From: Clostridia bacterium
Lineage (GTDB): Bacteria > Bacillota > Clostridia > Christensenellales > Aristaeellaceae
DNA: 9,485 bases
Direction: 5' to 3'
Assembly (NCBI GenBank): GCA_016295665.1
Contig: JAEDKS010000088.1
Location: 1-9,485, forward strand
Position numbers and translations under genes: made by a program. A model generated the notes under the pieces. The model searched no databases. It saw only the letters and a program-made list of their open reading frames with translations, and was not told the origin of the DNA. Shown one piece after another: positions 1-5,602 of this stretch. Every line of letters starts with the position of its first letter. Position 1 is the stretch's first letter.

Positions 1-188
1 CGCTCCAGCTTCCGCAGGGCCTCGCGCAGGGGGGTGCGGCTGATGTGCAGGCGCTCGGCGTAGTCGGTTTCCACGATGCGCTCGCCTGCGGGAATCTCGC
101 CGGTGATGATGGCGTGCTTGAGCACCTCATAGGCGATGTCGCGGATGGGGCGGCTCTCCACCATGGGCTGGAAGGTGATTTGGGACAA
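1..188 (-). CDS. GntR-family (FadR-like) transcriptional regulator, N-terminal part
   Basis: This is the 5' end of a gene that continues beyond the left edge, so only about 62 residues are visible. The translated reverse strand has a GntR-type winged helix-turn-helix: IRDIAYEVLKHAIITGEI, then PAGERIVETDYAERLHIS and RTPLREALRKLE. The pattern I-x-x-G-x-x-PG-x-R, followed by A-x-x-L-x-I-SRTP-[LV]-REAL-x-x-L, is typical of the FadR/FCD subgroup. The effector domain that would name the ligand lies outside the window. Start choice: the AAAGGGG ribosome binding site (204-198) lies 9 nt before a TTG at 188-186. A TTG at 197 would abut that site, and an in-frame ATG at 164 has no obvious site. The gene has its own promoter and a palindrome over the start of transcription. 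The family call is firm; the regulated pathway is unknown. Confidence 0.9.
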   Translation of the reverse strand, partial: MSQITFQPMVESRPIRDIAYEVLKHAIITGEIPAGERIVETDYAERLHISRTPLREALRKLE

Positions 189-210
189 AACAGACAACCC
201 CTTTCAATCA

Positions 211-264
211 GCAAAGTGCCCAACAAGGTGCCGCCGGGGCGAGTGCACATTGTTTGCACTTTGC
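211..264. repeat. 9-bp inverted repeat in the GntR regulator leader
   Basis: GCAAAGTGC at 211-219 is the exact reverse complement of GCACTTTGC at 256-264, which is the core of the palindrome at 250-270. The two copies are separated by 36 bp, or 45 bp centre to centre. The inner copy lies between the regulator's promoter and its ribosome binding site. It could be a second operator half-site or a leader RNA stem; the sequence does not decide between them. Confidence 0.5.
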
Positions 265-270
265 ATACAA
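250..270. promoter_or_regulatory. putative GntR-type operator palindrome
   Basis: A 21-bp interrupted palindrome has the form TTGTnTGCA, three bases, TGCAnACAA. Eight of the ten arm positions are symmetric. It touches the -10 box (270-275) of the regulator's promoter and covers the expected start of transcription near 263, so a bound protein would block transcription. A second, shorter symmetry, GTGCA with 7 nt to TGCAC (243-259), overlaps it. Palindromes of this size at the promoter of a GntR gene are usually autoregulatory sites. That role is inferred here. Confidence 0.65.
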
Positions 271-298
271 GAATAATACAAAGCCGGAGGGATGTCAA
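270..298 (-). promoter_or_regulatory. sigma-A promoter of the GntR regulator gene
   Basis: Read on the minus strand, the -35 box is TTGACA (298-293), a perfect consensus. After a 17-nt spacer comes the -10 box TATTCT (275-270). Transcription should start near 263, giving a leader of about 75 nt before the TTG start codon. Confidence 0.8.
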
Positions 299-319
299 GG
301 CGTTGGGCGAAATTTGTGG

Positions 320-366
320 AAAAAAGCCGGAGAAGCGCCGCTTTTCCGTACGGCGCCGCCTTCCGG
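320..366 (-). terminator. terminator-like structure between the divergent promoters
   Basis: On the minus strand, GCGCCG (356-351) pairs with CGGCGC (340-335). It is flanked by an outer CCGGA (366-362) pairing with TCCGG (331-327). A C and six T's (325-320) follow at once. The layout is that of an intrinsic terminator for leftward transcription, and would shield the GntR promoter from antisense reads out of the rplJ region. An alternative 10-bp inverted repeat, CGCTTTTCCG (339-348) with CGGAAAAGCG (372-381), competes with this fold. The rest of the gap up to the rplJ promoter shows nothing else. Confidence 0.35.
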
Positions 367-401
367 ATGCGCGGAAAAGCGAAAAAACGCCGGGGAACCC
401 C

Positions 402-430
402 TTGACACGGGCAACCGAACGTGCTATAAT
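402..430 (+). promoter_or_regulatory. strong sigma-A promoter of rplJL
   Basis: TTGACA (402-407), a 17-nt spacer and TATAAT (425-430) match the consensus perfectly at both hexamers. It directs the L10 leader and rplJ-rplL. The start of transcription should be near 437. A consensus promoter fits the high demand for ribosomal protein mRNA. Confidence 0.93.
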
Positions 431-436
431 ATCTGA

Positions 437-564
437 GGTTTCAAAGAAGCCTGTGCCGTAGACAGCCGGTATCCGCAAGGATTTAATGGAGCGTGCTCCG
501 CCTGCCGAGGTGTGATGGATAGAGATATGCTCTTTCCCTTGCGCCTGCGTAAGGGTTTTCTTTT
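437..564 (+). promoter_or_regulatory. ribosomal protein L10 leader (autoregulatory RNA)
   Basis: This untranslated region carries the conserved L10-leader features: GCCGTAGACAGCCGG (455-469), the GNRA hairpin ATCC-GCAA-GGAT (471-482), a second hairpin GGAG-CGTG-CTCC (488-499), and CTGCCGAGG (502-510). In Firmicutes this RNA binds L10, or the L10-L7/L12 complex, and lowers rplJL expression when free protein accumulates. An intrinsic terminator at 536-564 gives a plausible output switch. Recognition is by motif and by position directly before rplJ. Confidence 0.88.
536..564 (+). terminator. attenuator terminator in the L10 leader
   Basis: The hairpin CCCTTGCG (536-543), loop CCTG, CGTAAGGG (548-555) has an 8-bp stem with one G-U pair, followed by TTTTCTTTT (556-564). 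It lies after the conserved leader core and ahead of the rplJ ribosome binding site, as expected for premature termination controlled by L10 binding. Confidence 0.85.
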
Positions 565-596
565 ACTCCCAAACCGTTAAGGAGGTGCAAAGAGCA

Positions 597-1100
597 ATGA
601 GCAAGAATCGTGAACTCAAGGAGCAGGTTGTCGCTGACATCGTTGAGAAGCTGAAGAATGCCCAGTCCGTGGTGATCTGCAGCTACTCCGGTCTGACCGT
701 GGAGCAGGTGACTGCCCTGCGCAAGCAGTGCCGTGAGAACGACGTGGCCTACTGCGTGCTGAAGAACCGTCTGGTCAAGCTGGCGCTGGAGCAGCAGGGC
801 ATCACGGGTCTGGATGACCTGCTGAACGGCCCCAATGCCTTCGTGTTCGGCATGAAGGACGCTGTGACCGCCCCCAAGATCATCAACGAGTACATCGAGA
901 AGAACAAGCTCGAGTCCCTGAAGATCACCGGCGGTATCCTGGAGGGCAAGGCGGTGGACGTTGCCACCGTCAAGCAGCTGGCGACCATGCCCAGCCGCGA
1001 GGTCCTGCTGGCCCGCTTGGTGGGCAGCATGTCCGCCACCATCGGCAACTTCGTGCGTGTGGTCGAGGCCTTCCGCAAGAAGCAGGCCGGCGAGGAGTAA
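597..1100 (+). CDS. rplJ: 50S ribosomal protein L10
   Basis: L10 anchors the L7/L12 dimers to 23S rRNA at the base of the ribosomal stalk and so helps recruit translation GTPases. The product has 167 residues, the usual length. It starts MSKNRELKEQVVADI and shows family blocks such as YSGLTVEQVTALRKQ, YCVLKNRLVKLAL and the GPNAFVFG stretch near residue 80. The C-terminal helix (about residues 134-167, LLARLVGSMSATIGNFVRVV) is the part that binds L7/L12. Start choice: ATG 597 follows AAGGAGG (579-585) by 11 nt, while the upstream in-frame GTG at 585 overlaps that site. Codon use is more biased to GCT/GTT/AAG than in the neighbouring minus-strand genes, as expected for a highly expressed gene. 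It is cotranscribed with rplL. Confidence 0.98.
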   Translation: MSKNRELKEQVVADIVEKLKNAQSVVICSYSGLTVEQVTALRKQCRENDVAYCVLKNRLVKLALEQQGITGLDDLLNGPNAFVFGMKDAVTAPKIINEYIEKNKLESLKITGGILEGKAVDVATVKQLATMPSREVLLARLVGSMSATIGNFVRVVEAFRKKQAGEE

Positions 1101-1119
1101 TCCCCGCATCCCAGGCATG

Positions 1120-1175
1120 GGCCGCGGCCTGAGCGCTTCGCTGAAGGCGGCCTGAACGCCCGGCGTCTGGCCGGG
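1120..1175 (+). repeat. two stem-loops in the rplJ-rplL gap
   Basis: The first is GGCCGC (1120-1125) with GCGGCC (1147-1152), enclosing AGCG-CTT-CGCT (1132-1142). The second is CCCGGC (1159-1164) with GCCGGG (1170-1175). Neither is followed by a T-run, so they are not intrinsic terminators. Processing or mRNA-stability elements that help set the 1:4 L10 to L7/L12 ratio are possible; this is inference. Confidence 0.5.
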
Positions 1176-1216
1176 ACATCAACAACGAAATTTGTGAAAA
1201 CAGGAGGCTGAATACA

Positions 1217-1594
1217 ATGACCAAGGAAGAGATCATTGCTGCCGTTGAGTCTATGACGGTGCTGGAGCTGGCCGATCTGGTGAAGGCCATGGAAGAGAAG
1301 TTTGGCGTGTCCGCTGCTGCCCCCGTGGCTGTGGTGGCTGGCGGTGCTGCCGCTGCTGCTCCCGCTGAGGAGGAGAAGACCGAGTTCGACGTCGTCCTGA
1401 AGGCTGTTGATCCCGCTCAGAAGATCAAGGTCATCAAGGTTGTGCGCGAGGTCGTTTCCGGCCTGGGCCTGAAGGAAGCCAAGGAGATCGTCGAGGGCGC
1501 GCCCAAGACCATCAAGGAAGCCGTTTCCAAGGAAGAGGCCGAGAAGATCGTCGCTCAGTTCAAGGAAGTCGGCGCCGAGTGCGAGATCAAGTAA
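1217..1594 (+). CDS. rplL: 50S ribosomal protein L7/L12
   Basis: L7/L12 is the mobile stalk protein that stimulates the GTPase activity of elongation and initiation factors. The 125-residue product has the standard three parts: an N-terminal dimerisation helix pair (about 1-31, MTKEEIIAAVESMTVLELADL), an Ala/Val/Gly-rich hinge (about 32-53), and a C-terminal factor-binding domain (about 55-125). That domain holds the family signature KIKVIKVVREV, GLGLKEAKEIVEGAP. AGGAGG (1202-1207) sits 9 nt before the ATG. The 116-nt gap after rplJ holds two hairpins and no promoter that I can see. A terminator follows the stop by about 30 nt, so no downstream rpoB is cotranscribed, unlike the common rplJL-rpoBC arrangement. 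Confidence 0.98.
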   Translation: MTKEEIIAAVESMTVLELADLVKAMEEKFGVSAAAPVAVVAGGAAAAAPAEEEKTEFDVVLKAVDPAQKIKVIKVVREVVSGLGLKEAKEIVEGAPKTIKEAVSKEEAEKIVAQFKEVGAECEIK

Positions 1595-1625
1595 GCTCCG
1601 GCTTGCTGGTCGCGTGAAAACGTGC

Positions 1626-1660
1626 AACAGGACGGTTCCCTGCGGGGGGCCGTCCTGTTT
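1626..1660. terminator. shared terminator between convergent rplL and the binding-protein gene
   Basis: AACAGGACGG (1626-1635) pairs perfectly with CCGTCCTGTT (1650-1659) around a 14-nt loop, giving a 10-bp stem. The T-tract on the plus side is short (TTT), and on the minus side T's appear only a few bases further on. It lies 31 nt after the rplL stop and 4 nt beyond the stop of the converging minus-strand gene, so it probably ends both transcripts. Confidence 0.82.
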
Positions 1661-1664
1661 CGCG

Positions 1665-2969
1665 TTACTCTCCCTGCTCCGCTTCGATCGTCCGGCCCAT
1701 GCTGTCCATCTCCCGCACATAGCCCTCCAGGGACAGTTCACCATCCAGATAGCGGAACTGCAGGGTGGTGAACAGATCCTCGTTCAGGTCGAGCAGGGAG
1801 GGGCCGGGAAGGGGCATGCGGGCCATGATGTCGTGCCATGCGCTGACCTGCGCCGGGGAAATCAGGTAGCGCCGGGCCTCCAGCGCGGGGCGGGTCAGCA
1901 GATGCGCGTCCAGCGCCTCCTGACGGGCGCGGCGCTCCTCCGGGGGACAGGCGGCGAGAGCATCGGACAGGGCGGCGCCCGCAGCTTCCCATTCGGCGAG
2001 ACGGGCCGCGTAGTCCGGTGCCTCCAGCGGCTCGGTGAAGGCCGGATACAGCTGCCGGGCGGCGGTCTCCGAGGGATGGGCGCTCAGCCAGGTCAGGAAG
2101 TCGAGGGCCGCGTCCCGGTGCGGGGAGTAGGGGTTGATGAAGGCCAGGTACAGCGCTCCGCTCCACACCTCCGTGCCGTCGATGGTCAGCGGCAGGGGTA
2201 TGCGCTCCGGCAGCTCCGCCACATCCAGACCGCCGCTCAGCAGCGCGGGCAGCTCCAGCGCGGTCGGGTCGTTGTTCAGCGCGTCTGTCAGCGTGGACTG
2301 CAGCACCATCAGCTCCCGGTACACCGGCGTATCGAAGCGCAGGGGCGCGCCGGTCAGCTGCAGGTAGCGCACATAGGACTCGGTCATGCGCAGCAGGAAC
2401 CAGCGCGGATAGTCCTCCACCAGCTCCGCCACCTGCCAGGCATCCCGCACCTCGTCGGGCTGGTCGGGCCAGCCGTTGATGAGCGCCGCGATGTCCGCCC
2501 AGCTCCGGGGCACCGGGAGCCCTGCCCGAGCGAAGGCGGCTTCGTCGCAGGCCATGCCCGTCCATGACACCGAAAGCGGCAGTGCCCACAGGTGCCCGTC
2601 CCGGGTCACGGCGGCGGACACGGCGGGATACATGGCTGCGACCGCTTTCCCCAGCGCTTCGGAGCCGTCCAGCGGGGCGCAGTAGTGCTTGTCCATCAGA
2701 CTGTCGGTGTCCTGATTGGCGGACCAGAGCACCATGATGTCAAAGTCGGTCTCGCCAAAGAGCATGGCGCTGATGAGCTGCGCGGCGGAGAAGAAGTACT
2801 CACCGGTGCAGGTGATGGTCGTGTCCGGGTGCTCCGCGGTGTAGGCGCGGGCCCGTGCGGGGTCAAGGGGCCCGGCGATGACCAGCGAATCAGCCTGTGC
2901 GCACACGGGCAGCAGCAGGGCCATCAGGGCGAGCAGGGCTTTCAGAAGCAGTTTTTGTCCGGCTTTCAT
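1665..2969 (-). CDS. extracellular solute-binding protein, family 1 (ABC-type), exported
   Basis: The product has 434 residues. It begins with a signal peptide: MKAGQK, a leucine-rich core to residue 21, then CAQA before D27. AQA|D suits signal peptidase I. The Cys at 23 is preceded by P-V, which is a poor lipobox, so a lipoprotein is less likely. The mature part resembles family 1 substrate-binding proteins: FGETDFDIMVLWSANQD, a hydrophobic GHLWALPLSVSWTGMACDE block typical of the hinge region, AFARAGLPVPRSWADIAALI, YLAFINPYSPHRDAALDFL, and a C-terminal YLDGELSLEGYVREMD. Such proteins deliver a sugar, peptide or other solute to an ABC importer. No permease or ATPase gene lies nearby, so the ligand and partner are unknown. 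AAAGGAG (2983-2977) precedes the ATG by 7 nt, and the upstream gene ends 17 nt before it. A sensing or scavenging role is also possible. Confidence 0.82.
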   Translation of the reverse strand: MKAGQKLLLKALLALMALLLPVCAQADSLVIAGPLDPARARAYTAEHPDTTITCTGEYFFSAAQLISAMLFGETDFDIMVLWSANQDTDSLMDKHYCAPLDGSEALGKAVAAMYPAVSAAVTRDGHLWALPLSVSWTGMACDEAAFARAGLPVPRSWADIAALINGWPDQPDEVRDAWQVAELVEDYPRWFLLRMTESYVRYLQLTGAPLRFDTPVYRELMVLQSTLTDALNNDPTALELPALLSGGLDVAELPERIPLPLTIDGTEVWSGALYLAFINPYSPHRDAALDFLTWLSAHPSETAARQLYPAFTEPLEAPDYAARLAEWEAAGAALSDALAACPPEERRARQEALDAHLLTRPALEARRYLISPAQVSAWHDIMARMPLPGPSLLDLNEDLFTTLQFRYLDGELSLEGYVREMDSMGRTIEAEQGE

Positions 2970-2986
2970 GGTCTGGCTCCTTTCGG

Positions 2987-3937
2987 TCAGTCGGTGCCGG
3001 GCTGGGCGACGCGCCCGGTCACGGCGTCCACACAGGTGTCGAGGGCGGCGACGAACGTGCCCTGCTCCCGGTTGTACAGCTCCAGTCGCACGCACCAGCC
3101 CGGCAGGCACTCGTTGGCCCAGTTGGGCATCCACATGGGCAGCGCCCACAGTACCCGCACCTCGCGGGCCTCATCGGGCAGGCGCGGCGCGGTGCCCGCA
3201 TCCCCGAGCCACCAGGCCAGAGCGCTTTCCACGGCCTGCTCCCGGGAGATGGGCGTGCCGGACAGCGTCGTCCGCTCCGCGATGCGCAGCGGGGACAGCG
3301 CTGCGTGGCGCAGCCGACCCTGTGGGTCGAACTCAAAGGCCGCCCAGGGGTAGTCCAGTATGTGGGGCACACCCCGGGGCCCCTCGGGCTGGGTGTCCCG
3401 GGGCACAAGCTGATTGGCATACTCCGTGGACAGACCGTCCAGCAGCAGCGGCATCAGCACCCGGATGCAGGTGCTGTCCGGCGTGGGAGCGGCATGGGGA
3501 GCGGGCCGGGGACCATCGGAGGCCATATAGGCGATGTACCCCGCGCCGGGGGTGGGCGTCAGACCCAGCGCACCGAGAAAGGCGGCACATTCATCCCACA
3601 GCTGCTGCAGCAGCGGGTCACGGATGGGGAAGGAGACCGACGGCTCATAGCGCAGACGGGGGTCATAGCCGCCGGCGGCGCTGCAGCCCGTGGCCCAGGC
3701 GGACAGAAAGAAGTCGTCCACCCGCTCCACCCGGTCAAATCCGGGCAGCAGGGTGAAATGTGCCCGGAGCGCGGTGAGAAAGTCCTCGTCCTCCACGGGG
3801 AGCCCCGCCAGGCGCACCCGGGCCAGGGGCGTGGGAAATGCCTCAGGCGAAGCATCGGGGCAGAGGACGACCGGCGCCTCCGCCGGGGCGGCGAGCGGCA
3901 CCAGCAGCATGGACAGCAGAATCAGCAGACGAAGCAA
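2987..3937 (-). CDS. exported protein of unknown function, possible PepSY-like C-terminus
   Basis: I do not recognise a named family over the full length (316 residues). The N-terminus is a signal peptide (LLRLLILLSMLLVPLAAPAEA), so the rest should act outside the membrane. Near the C-terminus, ISREQAVESALAWWLG is followed about 50 residues later by CVRLELYNREQGTF and TCVDAVTGRVAQ. This helix, then strand, then D-A-x-T-G-x-V pattern resembles PepSY-type domains, which are often secreted inhibitory or binding modules. The mature part has seven cysteines. Start choice: TTG at 3937-3935, 8 nt after AGAGG; the nearby GTG at 3946 lacks a spaced ribosome binding site. It is the first gene of a two-gene operon with the solute-binding protein. 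No convincing minus-strand promoter was found upstream. The function is unknown and the PepSY resemblance is tentative. Confidence 0.7.
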   Translation of the reverse strand: MLRLLILLSMLLVPLAAPAEAPVVLCPDASPEAFPTPLARVRLAGLPVEDEDFLTALRAHFTLLPGFDRVERVDDFFLSAWATGCSAAGGYDPRLRYEPSVSFPIRDPLLQQLWDECAAFLGALGLTPTPGAGYIAYMASDGPRPAPHAAPTPDSTCIRVLMPLLLDGLSTEYANQLVPRDTQPEGPRGVPHILDYPWAAFEFDPQGRLRHAALSPLRIAERTTLSGTPISREQAVESALAWWLGDAGTAPRLPDEAREVRVLWALPMWMPNWANECLPGWCVRLELYNREQGTFVAALDTCVDAVTGRVAQPGTD

Positions 3938-4028
3938 GGTTGACACCTCTCGGAAAGAATTCGGGACACCATCCATTAGACGCGCAGGGCCCGGCCACGG
4001 TTGCCAAGCAGAAAATTTTCCCTGCCAT

Positions 4029-4057
4029 TTGACAATCTGCGCAAAGAATGCTACAAT
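4029..4057 (+). promoter_or_regulatory. sigma-A promoter of the T-box / hisS operon
   Basis: TTGACA (4029-4034), a 17-nt spacer and TACAAT (4052-4057) differ from consensus at one position. Transcription should start near 4064, just ahead of T-box stem I. The stretch from 3938 to 4028 holds no other feature that I could support. Confidence 0.9.
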
Positions 4058-4063
4058 AGCAGA

Positions 4064-4300
4064 TGGAAATCGGCGATGATGGGAAGAGCGCGCTCCCGAC
4101 GCCTGACAGAGAGGAAGCCTTGGCTGCGAGCTTCCAGGCGGCATGGCGCGGAGACACCCCGGAGCTCTCCGGCGAAAGCCGGACGTGCGCCTCCCGTTAC
4201 AGAGGCAGGATTGAGGCGGACGCATATCGTCCGCGAAGCAGGGTGGCACCGCGAAGCTGATTCGCCCCATGCAGAGACGTTTGCTGTATGGGGCTTTTCT
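4064..4300 (+). promoter_or_regulatory. T-box riboswitch controlling hisS-GNAT-aspS
   Basis: The defining T-box sequence AGGGTGGCACCGCG is at 4240-4253. Stem I includes a kink-turn-like GATGAT (4075-4080), GCCT/AGGC (4101-4104 with 4136-4139) and GGAAGC/GCTTCC (4113-4118 with 4130-4135). The specifier region reads GGAGACACCCCGGAG (4150-4164). Taken as GAC (4153-4155) followed by ACC, it fits the usual layout of a specifier followed by a purine, and means aspartate. CAC (4155-4157, His) overlaps it. Further stems are CCGGC-GAAA-GCCGG (4169-4182) and GCGGACG/CGTCCGC (4216-4222 with 4228-4234). The bulge TGGC (4244-4247) would pair with a tRNA ending GCCA, which fits tRNA-Asp (G73). Uncharged tRNA should stabilise the antiterminator and allow readthrough. 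Confidence 0.95.
4264..4300 (+). terminator. T-box regulated terminator
   Basis: GCCCCATGCAG (4264-4274) pairs with CTGTATGGGGC (4284-4294) through 11 bp including one G-U pair, with a 9-nt loop, followed by TTTTCT. It directly follows the antiterminator region and is the off state of the switch. It ends 33 nt before the hisS start codon. Confidence 0.92.
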
Positions 4301-4333
4301 GTTCCCGTGCAGCCCGAGGAGGAGGAAACTGAT

Positions 4334-5599
4334 ATGCTGACCCAGGCTCCCAAGGGTACCCGCGACGTGCTGCCCACGGACAGCTACCGCTGGCAGTATG
4401 TGGAGGCCAGAATGCGCCAGGCCGCGGCGGAAGCCGGCTACCGCGAGGTGCGCACCCCCGTGTTTGAGCACACTGAGCTGTTCCTGCGCGGCGTGGGCGA
4501 CACCACCGACATCGTGCAGAAGGAAATGTACACCTTCAAGGACAAGGGCGACCGCTCCATCACCCTCAAGCCGGAGGGCACCGCCGGCGCGGTGCGCAGC
4601 TTCGTGGAGAGCGGCGCGTTCAACGATCCCATGCCCTGCAAAATGTACTACCTCAACGCCCCCATCTTCCGCTATGAGAACCCCCAGAGCGGACGTCTCC
4701 GCGAGCACCACCAGTTCGGTCTGGAGTGCTTCGGCGCAAAGGACGCCAGCGTGGACGCGGAGCTCATCATGCTGGCCTACCGGCTGCTGGGCGGGCTGGG
4801 CGTGAAGAACCTGAGCGTGAACATCAACTCCATCGGCTGCCCCAGGTGCCGCCCCGCGTATCACCAGCTGCTCAGGCAGTATCTGGGCGAGCGCATCGGC
4901 TGCATGTGCGACACCTGCAAGGGCCGCTTTGAGCGCAACCCCCTGCGCGTGCTGGACTGCAAGGAGAAGAAGTGCCAGGAGCAGGTCAAGGATGCCCCCA
5001 GCATGCTGGACGTGCTGTGCGATGAGTGCCGCGAGCACTTCGCCCAGCTGCAGAAGTACCTGTCCCTGACCGGCATCCCGTACCGGATTGACAGCCGCAT
5101 CGTCCGCGGTCTGGACTACTACACCAAGACCGTGTTCGAGCTGATCACCACGACCAAGGACGGCAACCTGACCGTCTGCGGCGGCGGGCGCTATGACAAG
5201 CTGGTGGAGGAGCTGGGCGGCCCCTCCCTGCCGGGGGTGGGCTTCGGCATGGGCATCGAGCGCGTGCTGATGCTGCTGGACGGGGAGGGCATTGTCATTC
5301 CCGAGCCCCGGCTCTACGATGTGTTCGTGACCTACATGGGCCAGAACGACGGCCCCGCCTTCTCGCTGGTGCAGCAGCTGCGCTGCGCGGGCCTGCGGGC
5401 CGACATGGATCACTGTGCCCGGAGCCTGAAGGCGCAGTTCAAGTACGCCGGCAAGACCGGCGCGGCCCTGACCGCCACCCTCGGCGACGACGAGGTGGCC
5501 CAGGGCGTGGTGAAGCTGAAGAACATGGCGACCCGCGAGGAGCAGACCGTGCCCGTCAGTGAGGCCCCGCAGGCGGCCCGGGCCATGCTGGAGGCGTAA
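4334..5599 (+). CDS. hisS: histidyl-tRNA synthetase
   Basis: This class II cytoplasmic enzyme charges tRNA-His with histidine using ATP. The 421 residues match the family length. It shows N-terminal APKGTRDVLP, the LKPEGTAGAVR block near residue 80, motif 2 RYENPQSGRLREHHQFG from about 113, the histidine motifs GLDYYTKTVFE (about 259) and GGGRYDKL (about 283), motif 3 GFGMGIERVL (about 303), and a C-terminal anticodon-binding domain (about 320-421). The insertion domain between motif 2 and the histidine motifs carries nine cysteines in pairs (CPRC, CMCDTC, CKEKKC, CDEC), a possible metal site. The start ATG follows AGGAGGAGG (4317-4325). It is the first gene after the T-box and is followed, 3 nt after its stop, by the acetyltransferase gene. 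Confidence 0.98.
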   Translation: MLTQAPKGTRDVLPTDSYRWQYVEARMRQAAAEAGYREVRTPVFEHTELFLRGVGDTTDIVQKEMYTFKDKGDRSITLKPEGTAGAVRSFVESGAFNDPMPCKMYYLNAPIFRYENPQSGRLREHHQFGLECFGAKDASVDAELIMLAYRLLGGLGVKNLSVNINSIGCPRCRPAYHQLLRQYLGERIGCMCDTCKGRFERNPLRVLDCKEKKCQEQVKDAPSMLDVLCDECREHFAQLQKYLSLTGIPYRIDSRIVRGLDYYTKTVFELITTTKDGNLTVCGGGRYDKLVEELGGPSLPGVGFGMGIERVLMLLDGEGIVIPEPRLYDVFVTYMGQNDGPAFSLVQQLRCAGLRADMDHCARSLKAQFKYAGKTGAALTATLGDDEVAQGVVKLKNMATREEQTVPVSEAPQAARAMLEA

Positions 5600-5602
5600 G
5601 CC

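Noticed and set aside
45..461. Open frame of 138 codons on the plus strand
   Set aside because: It is antisense to the GntR regulator and then crosses its promoter, operator and the rplJ promoter; no ribosome binding site and no protein-like composition.
483..1118. Minus-strand frame opposite rplJ (and a 331-codon one over rplJ-rplL)
   Set aside because: Shadow of highly biased codons in the ribosomal genes; low-complexity Leu/His/Gln-rich product and no start signals.
1614..2567. Long plus-strand frames opposite the two minus-strand genes (also 2592-3353 and 2897-3943)
   Set aside because: The minus strand has signal peptides, ribosome binding sites and family motifs; the plus frames are GC-driven shadows rich in Arg, Gln and Gly.
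3938..4028. Possible minus-strand promoter for the binding-protein operon (TTGGCA near 4002-4007 with TCTAAT at 3975-3980)
   Set aside because: The spacer would be 21 nt, too long for a usual sigma-A promoter, and no better pair was found.
4001..4333. Upstream extension of the hisS frame
   Set aside because: It covers the promoter and T-box RNA, including the terminator; HisRS family length and the ribosome binding site fix the start at 4334.
3938..5413. N-terminal extension of the minus-strand frame that runs to 5413
   Set aside because: The extension is antisense to hisS and the T-box; the real gene starts at TTG 3937 with a ribosome binding site and a signal peptide.
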